Shown here: positions 26,911 to 36,333 of the stretch, in pieces | Numbering within the stretch: the first letter of the stretch is position 1 | Layout: the number at the start of each line of letters is the position of its first letter | From: Pseudomonas monsensis | GTDB taxonomy: Bacteria > Pseudomonadota > Gammaproteobacteria > Pseudomonadales > Pseudomonadaceae | Direction: 5' to 3' | Assembly (NCBI RefSeq): GCF_014268495.2 | Contig: NZ_CP077087.1 | Coordinates: 727,001-791,000, forward strand | DNA: 64,000 bases | Position numbers and translations under genes: made by a program | The notes under the pieces: generated by a model | The model's input: the letters and a program-made list of their open reading frames with translations, nothing else | Databases searched by the model: none | Told to the model about the DNA's origin: nothing

Positions 26911-29607
26911 TTAAAGGCAGAGCGGGCCGCGCGGGTAGCGTTTGAGGGCGTGGATCAGCTCGTTGCCCGGGATCGGCCGGTCGAAGAGGTAGCCCTGGCC
27001 GACGTCGCAGCGATGACGGCGCAGGAACGCCAGTTGCTCGGCAGTCTCGATGCCTTCGGCCACGACCTTGAGCTTCAGGTTATGGGCCATGGCGATCACC
27101 GCCGAGGTGATTTCCATGTCGTCCTGGTTGTCCGGGATTTCGTGGATGAAACTGCGATCAATCTTGATGATGTCGATCGGGAATTTCTTCAGGTAGCTGA
27201 GCGACGAATAACCGGTACCGAAGTCGTCCATGGCCAGGGTCAGGCCCAGGCGCTTGAGCTGGTCAAGCTGCAAGTGCGTGTCTTCGGTGGCTTCCAGCAG
27301 CAGGCCTTCGGTCAGCTCCAGCTCCAGCAGGTTGGCCGGCAGCGCTTCTTCCTTGAGGATGTTGGCGATCGAGGCGACCAGATCCGGATCGGAGAACTGT
27401 TTCGGTGACAGGTTGATCGCCACTTGCAGATTGCCCATGCCCGCGGCGGTCAGCGCCTTGCTCATGCGGCAGGCCTGACGGGCGATCCACTTGCCGATCG
27501 GAATGATCAAACCGGTCTCTTCGGCGACGCTGATGAACTGGTCCGGGCGGATCATGCCGCGCTCCGGGTGATTCCAGCGCAGCAGCGCTTCCATCCCCAG
27601 CAGGCGACCGCTGCGCAGGCACAGCTTGGGCTGGTAGAACACGTCCAGCTCGTTCTGGGTCAGGGCGCGGCGCAGGTTGTTTTCGACGAACAGCTTGTAA
27701 CTGGCCTCGGCGTTCAGTGCTTCGGTGAAAACCTGTACCTGATGTTTGCCGTTGGCCTTGGCCTTGTGCAGGGCCAGCCCGGCGTTGCGCATCAGGGTTT
27801 GCGGGTCGCGTCCGTGCAGCGGCGCGCAGGCCAGGCCGACGGAGCCGGTGACGCTGATCAACTGGTTGTCGACGAACATCGGTTTGTCGAGGGTCATCAG
27901 CAACTGGCTGGCGATTTGTTGGCCGGCCTCAAGATCGGTGTTGTCGAGCAGTACGGCGAATTCGTTACTGGCGAAACGGGCGAGGCTGCCGCTCGGGCTC
28001 AGGCTGTTGCGCAGGCGCCGGGCGAGGCTGATCAACAGTTTGTCGCCGGTCTGGTGACCGAGGCTGTCGTTGATCCGCTTGAAGTTGTCGATGTCCACCA
28101 GCAACAGGCTGATCGGCGTATCGCTGTCCCGGGCGAAGCGTTCGTCGAGGTTGCGGATAAACGCCGGACGGTTACCGAGGTTGGTCAGGTTGTCGGTGTA
28201 GGCCAGACGTTCGATGCGCTGCTGCGCCAGTTTGGTCTGGGTGATGTCTTCGTAGATGCCGATGTAATGGGTCAGTTCGCGGTTGTCGCCGTAGACCTTG
28301 GAGATCGACAGCTGCCCCCAGTAGGGTTCGAGGTTTTTCCGGCGGCTCTTGAATTCGCCCTGCCAGCTGTTGCTCTTGGCCAGCGCCGAGGGCGCGTCGA
28401 ACAGCAGTTCGCTGAGGTTTTCCAGAGCCGGCAGCTCCGACAGGCGCTGGCCATGGACTTCCTCGGTGGTGTACTGGGTGATCGCGGTGAAGCTGGGGTT
28501 GACGTACTCGACCACACCGTCGCAGTTGACCAGCAGAAAGGCGTTGGCGCTTTGCTCCACGGCACGCTGGAACAGGTGCAGGGCGCTGGTGGCGGTGCGG
28601 CGGTTGTGGTTGTTGATGACCTGGGCGAACTGGTCGGCCAGCTCACCGGCAAACGCAATTTCGTCGGACTGCCAGGCGCGGGTGACGCCGGTCTGTTCCA
28701 GGCACAGCACGCCAACCACCTGGCCATCGACGCGGATGCTCGCGTCGAGCATGGCGTTGACGTCGCGCGGGCGCAGGGCTTCGGCCATCTCGCGGGTGCG
28801 CGGATCACGCATCGCGTTATGGGCGTCGATGGCGCGGCTGCTGTGCAGCGCTTCCATGTAGTCGGGGAAGCTGCTGACGTCGATCACATCCGGGAGAATG
28901 TATTCCTGGGTCGCGCGGTGGTAGGCCGAAATCGGCACCAGTTGCTGGCCTTCGAGGTTCCACAGGCTGGCGCAGTCGATCTCGTAGATGTCGCAGGCGC
29001 AGCGGGTGATCAGCTCGGCGGCTTCCTGCAACGAATTGTGCGAACTGTAGCGCTGGCGGGCGAGCAGCAGAATCAGGTCTTGCTGGGCGCGCACGCGTTC
29101 GAGGTGCTGCAGTTGCTCCTGCTGGGCGCGCTGGTTCAGTTCCAGGGCGATCTGCAGGCGAGAGTTCTGGGTTTCGAGGTCGACCGAGGGCAGTGACGAC
29201 GCTTCGTCGAACACATCGTCGACTGCCAGCAGATAGCCGCGCAGCAGGTGCCGATTGTGTTGTTTATAGGCTTCACCCAATTCCAGGACGCTCAGCGTGC
29301 CGGCGGCGGTGTGCAGGGTGTAGCGCACCAGATAGTGCGGGCTGGTGCCGAGCTGCTGCTGGATGGTGTCATGCAACTGATAGCGCGCTTCGGGTTCCAT
29401 CAGGCTGGCGTACGGCGAGCCGACCAGAGCACACAGTTCAACGGCCGGTTGACCGAACTGGCGCTCGCAGTTGGGGTCGAGAAACAGCATCGCCCAACTG
29501 GCTTCATTCAAGCGCTCGAAACGCAGCATGCCGAGCCGCGAGGGCACAGGCAACTGCGTCACTACCTCGGCCGCCATACGGCTGGCGGCATCGGGTTGGC
29601 TCTTCAT
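26911..29607 (-). CDS. dipA: c-di-GMP phosphodiesterase DipA (GAF-PAS-GGDEF-EAL)
   Basis: 898 residues from the chosen ATG at 29607 (MKSQPDAASRMAAEV), matching P. aeruginosa DipA in length. An N-terminal PAS-like sensor lies at about 30-130, a coiled coil at 145-180, GAF at about 185-335, PAS at 345-455, GGDEF at 465-630 and EAL at 640-890. The GGDEF signature is degenerate (ASNEF at 546-550), whereas the EAL motif is intact (EALLRW at 673-678, with DDFGTGYSSLSYLKKFPID). It should therefore break down c-di-GMP, with the GGDEF part acting as a regulatory nucleotide site. DipA is needed for biofilm dispersal in P. aeruginosa. The ribosome binding site is weak and the frame is open upstream to 29721. 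Confidence 0.92.
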   Translation of the reverse strand: MKSQPDAASRMAAEVVTQLPVPSRLGMLRFERLNEASWAMLFLDPNCERQFGQPAVELCALVGSPYASLMEPEARYQLHDTIQQQLGTSPHYLVRYTLHTAAGTLSVLELGEAYKQHNRHLLRGYLLAVDDVFDEASSLPSVDLETQNSRLQIALELNQRAQQEQLQHLERVRAQQDLILLLARQRYSSHNSLQEAAELITRCACDIYEIDCASLWNLEGQQLVPISAYHRATQEYILPDVIDVSSFPDYMEALHSSRAIDAHNAMRDPRTREMAEALRPRDVNAMLDASIRVDGQVVGVLCLEQTGVTRAWQSDEIAFAGELADQFAQVINNHNRRTATSALHLFQRAVEQSANAFLLVNCDGVVEYVNPSFTAITQYTTEEVHGQRLSELPALENLSELLFDAPSALAKSNSWQGEFKSRRKNLEPYWGQLSISKVYGDNRELTHYIGIYEDITQTKLAQQRIERLAYTDNLTNLGNRPAFIRNLDERFARDSDTPISLLLVDIDNFKRINDSLGHQTGDKLLISLARRLRNSLSPSGSLARFASNEFAVLLDNTDLEAGQQIASQLLMTLDKPMFVDNQLISVTGSVGLACAPLHGRDPQTLMRNAGLALHKAKANGKHQVQVFTEALNAEASYKLFVENNLRRALTQNELDVFYQPKLCLRSGRLLGMEALLRWNHPERGMIRPDQFISVAEETGLIIPIGKWIARQACRMSKALTAAGMGNLQVAINLSPKQFSDPDLVASIANILKEEALPANLLELELTEGLLLEATEDTHLQLDQLKRLGLTLAMDDFGTGYSSLSYLKKFPIDIIKIDRSFIHEIPDNQDDMEITSAVIAMAHNLKLKVVAEGIETAEQLAFLRRHRCDVGQGYLFDRPIPGNELIHALKRYPRGPLCL

Positions 29608-29784
29608 GAAGGGAACTCGCTTGGAAATATGCTGAACGCGCCGGGCTCTCGCCCTCTTAACTGTTGCCTGCGGCAAGGTTGCATCATTGCGGCACTGACT
29701 GACAAGAGAGATGAAGGCCAAGTGCTATAAGAATGTGTCGGCCGCGCGAGGCATTTCTCCAGCGCCTCTTGTAAAAGAGCAAAG

Positions 29785-29851
29785 GATCGCCGCTTGCAGC
29801 AGCGCCTACAGGGGACGCCTACCCATACAGGCGCTGCCGCAGGCGGCGATC
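29785..29851. repeat. Inverted repeat of the GATCGCCGC class
   Basis: Arms of 23 bp (29785-29807 and 29829-29851) match at 21 positions, and both mismatches keep G-U pairing in RNA. The motif GATCGCCGCTTGCAGCAGCG is a third kind of intergenic palindrome in this window, different from the two REPIN classes. It sits just after the end of the PhoD-like gene and may serve as its terminator. Confidence 0.8.
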
Positions 29852-29861
29852 TTTTTCGATT

Positions 29862-31259
29862 TCAACGCAGTTTGATCCTGACGGATTGCAGCTTCTTGCC
29901 ATCCCGATCATGGTAATTGATCAAAATATGATCAGTCTCGACCACGACATGGGCGAAGTTGTCCTCGCTGACCACCGCACTGGTCAGCTCATGCCGATAA
30001 TCGCCCGCTGCCGTGCGCACCAGCGGCTGATCGAGGATGAAGGTGGAGGCTTTGGCATAGGGCAGCAGCTTGCTGTTGCACAGTGGCGAGGAAACGATGG
30101 TGTGCACTTCGAAGTCAGCGTCTTCGCTGTGGCTCAGGCGTGCAGTCAGCGATCCATGCACATCGCCGGAAACAAACACGACATTTCTGATGCGCTGGGT
30201 GCGGATGGTTTCCAGCAGCCGCAGCCGCTGTTCCGGGAAGGCCTTCCAGGCATCGTCGCCATGCCGTTTGCGATCCGGGTAGAACATCACGCTGGTGACC
30301 ACGAACTTGACCCGTGCCGGGCTGTTGACCAGCCACGTGAGCAACGCCTGTTCCTGCGCCTCATCCAGGATACGGCGATTATCGGCCGACAAGTTGCGGC
30401 GAGTGCGGCTGTCGGTCACGAACCATTCAATATCGCCGTCACTGAATTGATACCAGTAATGATCAAGTTTCGAGCGGTCAACTTCACCGTTAGTTGTCAG
30501 TGAATGTGCCGGGCTGTGACTGGCTTGATACAACTCATAGGCAGCCATGGCGTTGCGGTATAACTCATGGTCGGACTTTCCGGCGTTCGCCGGCCAGTTA
30601 TCTTCGATTTCATGGTCGTCGAGCATCATGTAAGTCGACGTTCCAGACATCAGCCGTTGTATATGCGGTTGCGAGAATGCGGCGCGGTACTTGAGAAGGA
30701 TGTCTTTATATTCCCGGTCGGGGGCGATCAGGTTCAGATCATCGACATAGATCTGGTCTCCGGTCATGAGTGTGGCACTGACCGGCGGTTGCGCACCTTC
30801 GATCAACTGGTTGATGGACGCAAAGATCCGGTCGCCCAACTGCGGCAGCGAAGCGATGCCGGCGGTCATGCGCAAGTAGCGGCAGGAACCGATGATGTAG
30901 GCTCTGGGCTGCAAGGCCTGGGCGGAGCGCGTGCGGAAGCGATAGCTCTCACGTGGCCATTGCAGGGGCAACTCCGCCACGCTGTCGACGGTGTGTACCG
31001 GATTCATCGGGCTGAACCACATGGCCTGGTATTCGTACTCGGTATCCGCATTCAAGTTGTTGAGTGTCAGTACTTCTGACATGTCACGTAATTCGCTTAG
31101 TCTGGCGAAAGTCACGCTTGACCATTGTTGGGAATCGACAGCGCGATAACGAACTGCCGCAAATACGGTTGCATTGTTTTGATGCTCGCCGCGAATAAAG
31201 ATGCGCGCATGGTTAGTTGTGACGTGGCCGATGATCGGGCCGATAGTGGGTTTGAACAT
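29862..31259 (-). CDS. Alkaline phosphatase D (PhoD-like) family phosphatase
   Basis: 465 residues from the ATG at 31259 (MFKPTIGPIIGHV); an ATG four codons earlier at 31271 is the alternative. Residues 1-110 form the fibronectin-like N-terminal domain. The metallophosphatase domain follows, with metal-ligand phrases TGDQIYVDD, LDDHEIEDNW, DSRTRRNL and VSGDVHGS. PhoD enzymes hydrolyse phosphate mono- and diesters. Most are exported by the Tat pathway, but no signal peptide or twin-arginine motif is visible here, so this one appears cytoplasmic. It lies between dipA and aceF on the same strand and has no clear partner. Confidence 0.88.
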   Translation of the reverse strand: MFKPTIGPIIGHVTTNHARIFIRGEHQNNATVFAAVRYRAVDSQQWSSVTFARLSELRDMSEVLTLNNLNADTEYEYQAMWFSPMNPVHTVDSVAELPLQWPRESYRFRTRSAQALQPRAYIIGSCRYLRMTAGIASLPQLGDRIFASINQLIEGAQPPVSATLMTGDQIYVDDLNLIAPDREYKDILLKYRAAFSQPHIQRLMSGTSTYMMLDDHEIEDNWPANAGKSDHELYRNAMAAYELYQASHSPAHSLTTNGEVDRSKLDHYWYQFSDGDIEWFVTDSRTRRNLSADNRRILDEAQEQALLTWLVNSPARVKFVVTSVMFYPDRKRHGDDAWKAFPEQRLRLLETIRTQRIRNVVFVSGDVHGSLTARLSHSEDADFEVHTIVSSPLCNSKLLPYAKASTFILDQPLVRTAAGDYRHELTSAVVSEDNFAHVVVETDHILINYHDRDGKKLQSVRIKLR

Positions 31260-31438
31260 GAATGAGTCCATTCGAATAAATGCTTGATAAGAATAAATAA
31301 GGCAAAGCGCGTTAGTTGGCTTTGCAGTGCCAAGATTAGTTATCTAGCGCATAAAAATATCGGCACGAAGTGGACTCGGGTCGTAGCTGATATCAGTACA
31401 ACTCGTGGGAAAAATCTTGAGGGTGGCTTTCGCCAGGC

Positions 31439-31468
31439 AAAAAAAAGCCCCGTCAAACTGACGGGGTT
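31439..31468 (-). terminator. Rho-independent terminator of aceEF
   Basis: Read on the minus strand, CCCCGTC pairs with GACGGGG around a 5-nt loop, followed by eight T. It lies about 70 bp beyond the aceF stop. Confidence 0.88.
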
Positions 31469-31503
31469 GAGGTACGAGCGTGTGGCGCTCGAAAGGGTGA
31501 CGC

Positions 31504-31533
31504 AACAGGCCCTCCGTTGTCGGAGGGCCTGTT
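31504..31533 (-). terminator. Perfect 13-bp hairpin at the aceF stop
   Basis: AACAGGCCCTCCG pairs with CGGAGGGCCTGTT around a 4-nt loop, three bases after the aceF stop codon. A T-run is weak or absent, so it may protect the mRNA end, with the true terminator at 31439. Confidence 0.6.
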
Positions 31534-31536
31534 CGG

Positions 31537-33498
31537 TTACAGCAGGATGGTGCGGATGTCGCCCAGCAGGCTGCCCAGACGCTGGGTGAAGCGTGCAGCG
31601 GCAGCGCCATTGATCACGCGGTGATCGTAGGACAGCGACAGTGGCAGCATCAGTTTCGGCTGGAAGGCTTTGCCGTCCCAGACTGGCTGGATGGTGGCCT
31701 TGGAAACACCGAGGATCGCCACTTCCGGCGCGTTGACGATCGGCGTGAAGCCGGTGCCGCCAATGTGGCCGAGGCTGGAAATGGTGAAGCAGGCGCCCTG
31801 CATCTCGTCCGAAGACAGCTTCTTGGTGCGGGCTTTTTCAGCCAGCGAAGCGGCTTCTGCAGCGAGTTGCAGCAGGCTCTTCTGGTCGACGTTCTTGATG
31901 ACCGGTACCAGCAGGCCATCCGGGGTGTCGACCGCGAAGCCGATGTTGACGTACTTCTTGCGAATGATCGCCTTGCCGCTTGGGGCCAGCGAACTGTTGA
32001 AGTCCGGCAGTTCCTTGAGCAGGTGCGCACAGGTCTTGAGCAGCAGCGGCAGGATGGTCAGCTTGACGCCGGCCTTCTCAGCAACGGCTTTCTGCGCCAC
32101 GCGGAAGGCTTCCAGCTCGGTGATGTCCGCCGAGTCGAATTGCGTCACGTGTGGCACGTTCAGCCAACTGCGGTGCAGGTTGGCAGCGCCGACCTGCATC
32201 AGGCGGGTCATCGGCACTTCTTCGATTTCGCCGAAGCGGCTGAAGTCCACGACCGGAATCGGCGGGATGCCCGCGCCACCGGTGGCACCGCCAGCAGCTG
32301 GCGCTTCCTTGGCCTTCTGCATCATCGCCTTGACGTAAACTTGCACGTCTTCCTTGAGGATGCGACCGTGCGGACCGCTGGCGCCAACGGCGCTCAGCTC
32401 GACGCCGAACTCACGGGCCAGTTGACGCACGGCCGGGCCGGCGTGAACTTTCGCGCCTGGCTTGGCTGGAGCAGCAACCGGAGCGGCAGCAGCAGGTGCA
32501 GCGGCAGCCGGAGCAGCAGCGGCTGGTGCTGGAGCGCTCGGTGCAGCAGCGGCAGCAGGCGCCGGGGCAGCAGCAGGCGCCGCGCCTTTGACTTTCAGCT
32601 TGAGGATCAGGTCGCCGGTACCGACTTCGTCGTCCAGCTTGATGGAAACGCTTTCCACCACGCCAGCGGCAGGCGATGGGATTTCCATGCTCGCCTTGTC
32701 GGATTCCAGGGTGATCAGCGACTGGTCGGCTTCAACGCTGTCGCCAGCCTTGACCAGCACTTCGATGATCTTGGCCTTGCCGGCCGAACCGATGTCCGGA
32801 ACGTGGATGTCCTGAACGCTGTCGGCCACTGGCGCAGCCGGGGCTGCTGCAGGAGCAGGCGCAGCGGCAGTGGCTGGCGCAGCAGCTTGAGCCGGAGCGG
32901 CCGCAGCAGGGGCCGCAGCACCCGCCACTTCCAGATCCAGAATCAGGTCGCCGGTGCCGACTTCGTCGTTGAGCTTGACGCTGATGGCCTTGACCACGCC
33001 AGCGGCAGGCGACGGGATTTCCATGCTCGCCTTGTCGGATTCCAGGGTGATCAACGATTGATCAGCTTCGACGGTGTCGCCGACCTTGACCTGAATCTCG
33101 ATGATCTGCGCCTTGCCCGACGAACCGATGTCCGGCACGTGCACTTGCTGAACCGAAGCGGCAGCAGGGGCAGCGGCTGGTGCAGCGGCAGCAGGAGCGG
33201 CGGCTGGTTTGGCTTCAGCTTTGGCAGCCGGTGCCGCAGCAGGAGCAGGGGCCGCTTGCGCGGCGCCCTCGACTTCCAGCTCCAGCAGTTCGTCGCCTTC
33301 TTTCAGACGGTCGCCCAGCTTCACTTTCAGGCTTTTGATGACGCCGGCTTTCGGGGCTGGCACTTCCATGCTGGCCTTGTCCGATTCCAGGGTCAGGATG
33401 CTCTGGTCGGCTTCGATGCGGTCGCCGACCTTCACAAACAGTTCAATTACTTCACCTTCACCGCTGCCGATGTCAGGTACGCGAATGAGTTCGCTCAC
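31537..33498 (-). CDS. aceF: Pyruvate dehydrogenase E2, dihydrolipoamide acetyltransferase, three lipoyl domains
   Basis: 653 residues. Three lipoyl domains start near residues 1, 118 and 225, each with the lipoylated lysine in LESDKASME. They are joined by Ala/Pro-rich linkers. Then come the E3-binding domain (VRQLAREFGVELS, about 355-390) and the acetyltransferase core ending with the catalytic DHRVINGAAAARF. It passes acetyl groups from E1 to CoA. Lipoyl domains 2 and 3 are nearly identical to each other and differ more from domain 1, so a late internal duplication is likely. The P. aeruginosa protein has, from memory, only two. It starts 11 bp after aceE. Confidence 0.97.
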   Translation of the reverse strand: MSELIRVPDIGSGEGEVIELFVKVGDRIEADQSILTLESDKASMEVPAPKAGVIKSLKVKLGDRLKEGDELLELEVEGAAQAAPAPAAAPAAKAEAKPAAAPAAAAPAAAPAAASVQQVHVPDIGSSGKAQIIEIQVKVGDTVEADQSLITLESDKASMEIPSPAAGVVKAISVKLNDEVGTGDLILDLEVAGAAAPAAAAPAQAAAPATAAAPAPAAAPAAPVADSVQDIHVPDIGSAGKAKIIEVLVKAGDSVEADQSLITLESDKASMEIPSPAAGVVESVSIKLDDEVGTGDLILKLKVKGAAPAAAPAPAAAAAPSAPAPAAAAPAAAAPAAAAPVAAPAKPGAKVHAGPAVRQLAREFGVELSAVGASGPHGRILKEDVQVYVKAMMQKAKEAPAAGGATGGAGIPPIPVVDFSRFGEIEEVPMTRLMQVGAANLHRSWLNVPHVTQFDSADITELEAFRVAQKAVAEKAGVKLTILPLLLKTCAHLLKELPDFNSSLAPSGKAIIRKKYVNIGFAVDTPDGLLVPVIKNVDQKSLLQLAAEAASLAEKARTKKLSSDEMQGACFTISSLGHIGGTGFTPIVNAPEVAILGVSKATIQPVWDGKAFQPKLMLPLSLSYDHRVINGAAAARFTQRLGSLLGDIRTILL

Positions 33499-33509
33499 AA
33501 AATGTCTCC

Positions 33510-36155
33510 TCAGCAGTCCAGTGGGTTGCGTTTTTCCGGGTCGATGCCGAACTTGACGATGGCCTCGGCCACGACTTTAGGTTCGATATCACCACGGTCA
33601 GCCAGTGCTTCCAGGGCTGCCAACACCACGAAATGACGGTCGACTTCGAAGAAATGACGCAGTTTCTTGCGGCTGTCGCTGCGGCCGAAACCGTCGGTGC
33701 CCAGGACTTTGAATTCCTTGGACGGTACCCACTGACGGATCTGCTCGGCGAACAGCTTCATGTAGTCGGTCGATGCGATGACCGGACCTTTACGGCCGCT
33801 CAGGCATTCTTCGACGTAGCTCTGCTTAGGCTTCTGGCCAGGCTTCAGGCGGTTGCTGCGCTCCACGGCCAGGCCGTCGCGACGCAGTTCGTTGAAGCTG
33901 GTGACGCTCCACACGTCGGCGCCGACGTTGAACTCTTCACGCAGGATCTTCGCCGCTTCACGGACTTCACGCAGGATGGTGCCGGAGCCCATCAGCTGAA
34001 CGTGGTGCGCCGCGTCGCGGGTGTCTTCTTCGAGCAGGTACATGCCTTTCTTGATGCCTTCTTCGGCACCGGCCGGCATGGCTGGCTGCTGGTACGACTC
34101 GTTCATCACGGTGATGTAGTAGAAGATGTCCTGTTGTTCTTCGGTCATCTTCTTCATGCCGTCCTGAATGATCACCGCCAGCTCGTAGCCGTAGGTTGGA
34201 TCGTAGGTGCGGCAGTTCGGGATGGTCGCGGCCAGCAGGTGGCTGTGACCGTCTTCGTGTTGCAGGCCTTCACCGTTCAGGGTGGTACGGCCGGCGGTGC
34301 CGCCGATCAGGAAGCCACGGGTGCGGCTGTCGCCAGCGGCCCAGGCCAGGTCACCGATACGCTGGAAGCCGAACATCGAGTAGAAGATGTAGAACGGCAG
34401 CATCGGCTGGTTGTGGCTGGAGTACGAAGTACCGGCGGCGATGAACGAGCTCATGGCGCCTGCTTCGTTGATGCCTTCTTCAAGGATCTGACCTTTCTGG
34501 TCTTCCTTGTAGAACATCACCTGGTCTTTATCGACTGGCTCGTAGAGCTGGCCGACGGAGGAGTAGATGCCCAGTTGACGGAACATGCCTTCCATACCGA
34601 AGGTACGGGCTTCGTCCGGGATGATCGGAACGATGCGCGGGCCGATTTCCTTGTCCTTGACCAGTTGCGCGAGGATCCGCACGAAGGCCATGGTGGTGGA
34701 AATTTCACGGTCGCCGGAACCATCGAGGATGGCTTTCAGAGTGTCCAGGTCCGGCGTCGGCACGCTGAAGCTCTGTGCGCGGCGCTGCGGAACGAAACCG
34801 CCCAGTGCAGCACGACGCTCGCTGAGGTAGCGGGCTTCGGCGCTGTTTGGCTCTGGCTTGAAGAACGGCAGGTTCTCCAGCTCTTCGTCCTTGACCGGGA
34901 TGTCGAAACGATCGCGGAACAACTTCAGGCTGTCGACATCGACTTTCTTGGTGTTGTGCGCGGTGTTCTTCGCTTCGCCGGCACCGGTGCCATAACCTTT
35001 GATGGTCTTGGCCAGGATAACGGTCGGTTGTTCTTTGTGGTTGACCGCTTCGTGGTACGCCGCATAGACCTTGTACGGGTCGTGACCACCACGGTTGAGC
35101 TTCCAGATCTCGTCGTCGGACAGATCGGCAACCATCGCCTTCAGTTCAGGCGTGTTGAAGAAGTGCTCGCGAACGAACGCGCCGTCTTTGGCTTTGTAGT
35201 TCTGGTACTCGCCGTCGATGACTTCGTCCATGCGACGCTGCAGGATGCCGTCGACGTCTTTGGCCAGCAGTGGGTCCCAGAAACGGCCCCAGATGACTTT
35301 GGTCACGTTCCATTGAGCACCGCGGAACACGCCTTCGAGTTCCTGGATGATCTTGCCGTTGCCGCGAACCGGGCCGTCGAGGCGCTGCAGGTTGCAGTTG
35401 ATGACGAAGATCAGGTTGTCCAGCTTCTCGCGGCCGGCCAGGGAGATCGCGCCCAGGGATTCCGGCTCGTCGCACTCGCCGTCGCCCAGGAAGCACCAGA
35501 CTTTCTGTTTGCCCGGCTGGATGAAGCCACGGTGTTCCAGGTACTTCATGAAGCGTGCCTGGTAGATCGCCTGGATCGGACCCAGACCCATGGATACGGT
35601 CGGGAACTGCCAGAAGTCAGGCATCAGCCAAGGGTGCGGGTAGGACGACAGGCCCTGACCGTCGACTTCCTGGCGGAAGTTGTTCATCTGGTCTTCGGTG
35701 ATGCGGCCTTCCATGAATGCGCGGGCGTAAACGCCTGGCGAGGTGTGGCCCTGGAAGTAGATCAGGTCGCCGCCGTGTTCGTCGGTCGGGGCCTGGAAGA
35801 AGTAGTTGAAGCCGATGTCATACAGAGTCGCACTGGAGGCGAAGCTGGAGATGTGACCACCCAGGTCAGAATCTTTCAGGTTCGTACGCATTACCATGGC
35901 CATCGCGTTCCAGCGTACCAGCGAGCGAATGCGGCGTTCCATGAACAGGTCGCCAGGCATGCGTGCTTCGTGGGTCACGGGGATCGTGTTGCGGTAAGGC
36001 GTGGTGATGGCGTAAGGGAGCTGCGAGCCGCTGCGGGTCGCGAGTTCACCCATACGGGTCATCAGATAGTGAGCACGGTCTTCGCCTTCTTTGTCGAGAA
36101 CCGATTCCAGGGCGTCCAGCCATTCCTGGGTTTCGACGGGATCGAGGTCTTGCAT
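33510..36155 (-). CDS. aceE: Pyruvate dehydrogenase E1 component (homodimeric)
   Basis: 881 residues, the size of the homodimeric E1 of gamma-proteobacteria. The thiamine diphosphate motif GDGECDEPES through VINCNLQ is at about 230-262. It decarboxylates pyruvate and acetylates the lipoyl groups of AceF, feeding acetyl-CoA to the citric acid cycle. It is the first gene of aceE-aceF, with the terminator at 31439 closing the operon. The ATG at 36155 (MQDLDPVETQEW) is the usual N-terminus. An inverted operator pair sits 112-178 bp upstream. Confidence 0.97.
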   Translation of the reverse strand: MQDLDPVETQEWLDALESVLDKEGEDRAHYLMTRMGELATRSGSQLPYAITTPYRNTIPVTHEARMPGDLFMERRIRSLVRWNAMAMVMRTNLKDSDLGGHISSFASSATLYDIGFNYFFQAPTDEHGGDLIYFQGHTSPGVYARAFMEGRITEDQMNNFRQEVDGQGLSSYPHPWLMPDFWQFPTVSMGLGPIQAIYQARFMKYLEHRGFIQPGKQKVWCFLGDGECDEPESLGAISLAGREKLDNLIFVINCNLQRLDGPVRGNGKIIQELEGVFRGAQWNVTKVIWGRFWDPLLAKDVDGILQRRMDEVIDGEYQNYKAKDGAFVREHFFNTPELKAMVADLSDDEIWKLNRGGHDPYKVYAAYHEAVNHKEQPTVILAKTIKGYGTGAGEAKNTAHNTKKVDVDSLKLFRDRFDIPVKDEELENLPFFKPEPNSAEARYLSERRAALGGFVPQRRAQSFSVPTPDLDTLKAILDGSGDREISTTMAFVRILAQLVKDKEIGPRIVPIIPDEARTFGMEGMFRQLGIYSSVGQLYEPVDKDQVMFYKEDQKGQILEEGINEAGAMSSFIAAGTSYSSHNQPMLPFYIFYSMFGFQRIGDLAWAAGDSRTRGFLIGGTAGRTTLNGEGLQHEDGHSHLLAATIPNCRTYDPTYGYELAVIIQDGMKKMTEEQQDIFYYITVMNESYQQPAMPAGAEEGIKKGMYLLEEDTRDAAHHVQLMGSGTILREVREAAKILREEFNVGADVWSVTSFNELRRDGLAVERSNRLKPGQKPKQSYVEECLSGRKGPVIASTDYMKLFAEQIRQWVPSKEFKVLGTDGFGRSDSRKKLRHFFEVDRHFVVLAALEALADRGDIEPKVVAEAIVKFGIDPEKRNPLDC

Positions 36156-36266
36156 GGCTTGCTCCAGGGCGGAAAGGCTTCCAGAATCGGTTGCCTGAGT
36201 TTGCGACTGGCCTTGTGGGCAGACGATTTAAAATTCTTGGATTGCCGACAGGTTGTTCCGGCGGCG

Positions 36267-36333
36267 TGTAGTTTTACTACAAATCTTTGAGCATTTCAGC
36301 CTTTCGGATGTATAGACGAGTAGTAAAACTACA
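36267..36333. promoter_or_regulatory. Operator pair GTAGT-N3-ACTAC in the aceE-glnE intergenic region
   Basis: The 384-bp gap between divergent aceE and glnE has no gene. It holds two palindromes: TGTAGTTTTACTACA at 36267-36281 and GTAGTAAAACTAC at 36320-36332. They are exact inverted copies of each other over 13 bp, with centres 52 bp apart, close to five helical turns. A dimeric repressor, perhaps of the GntR class, binding both sites would fit. The E. coli PdhR site (ATTGGT-type) is not present. The regulator is unknown. The surrounding DNA is AT-rich, as expected for promoters. Confidence 0.65.
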
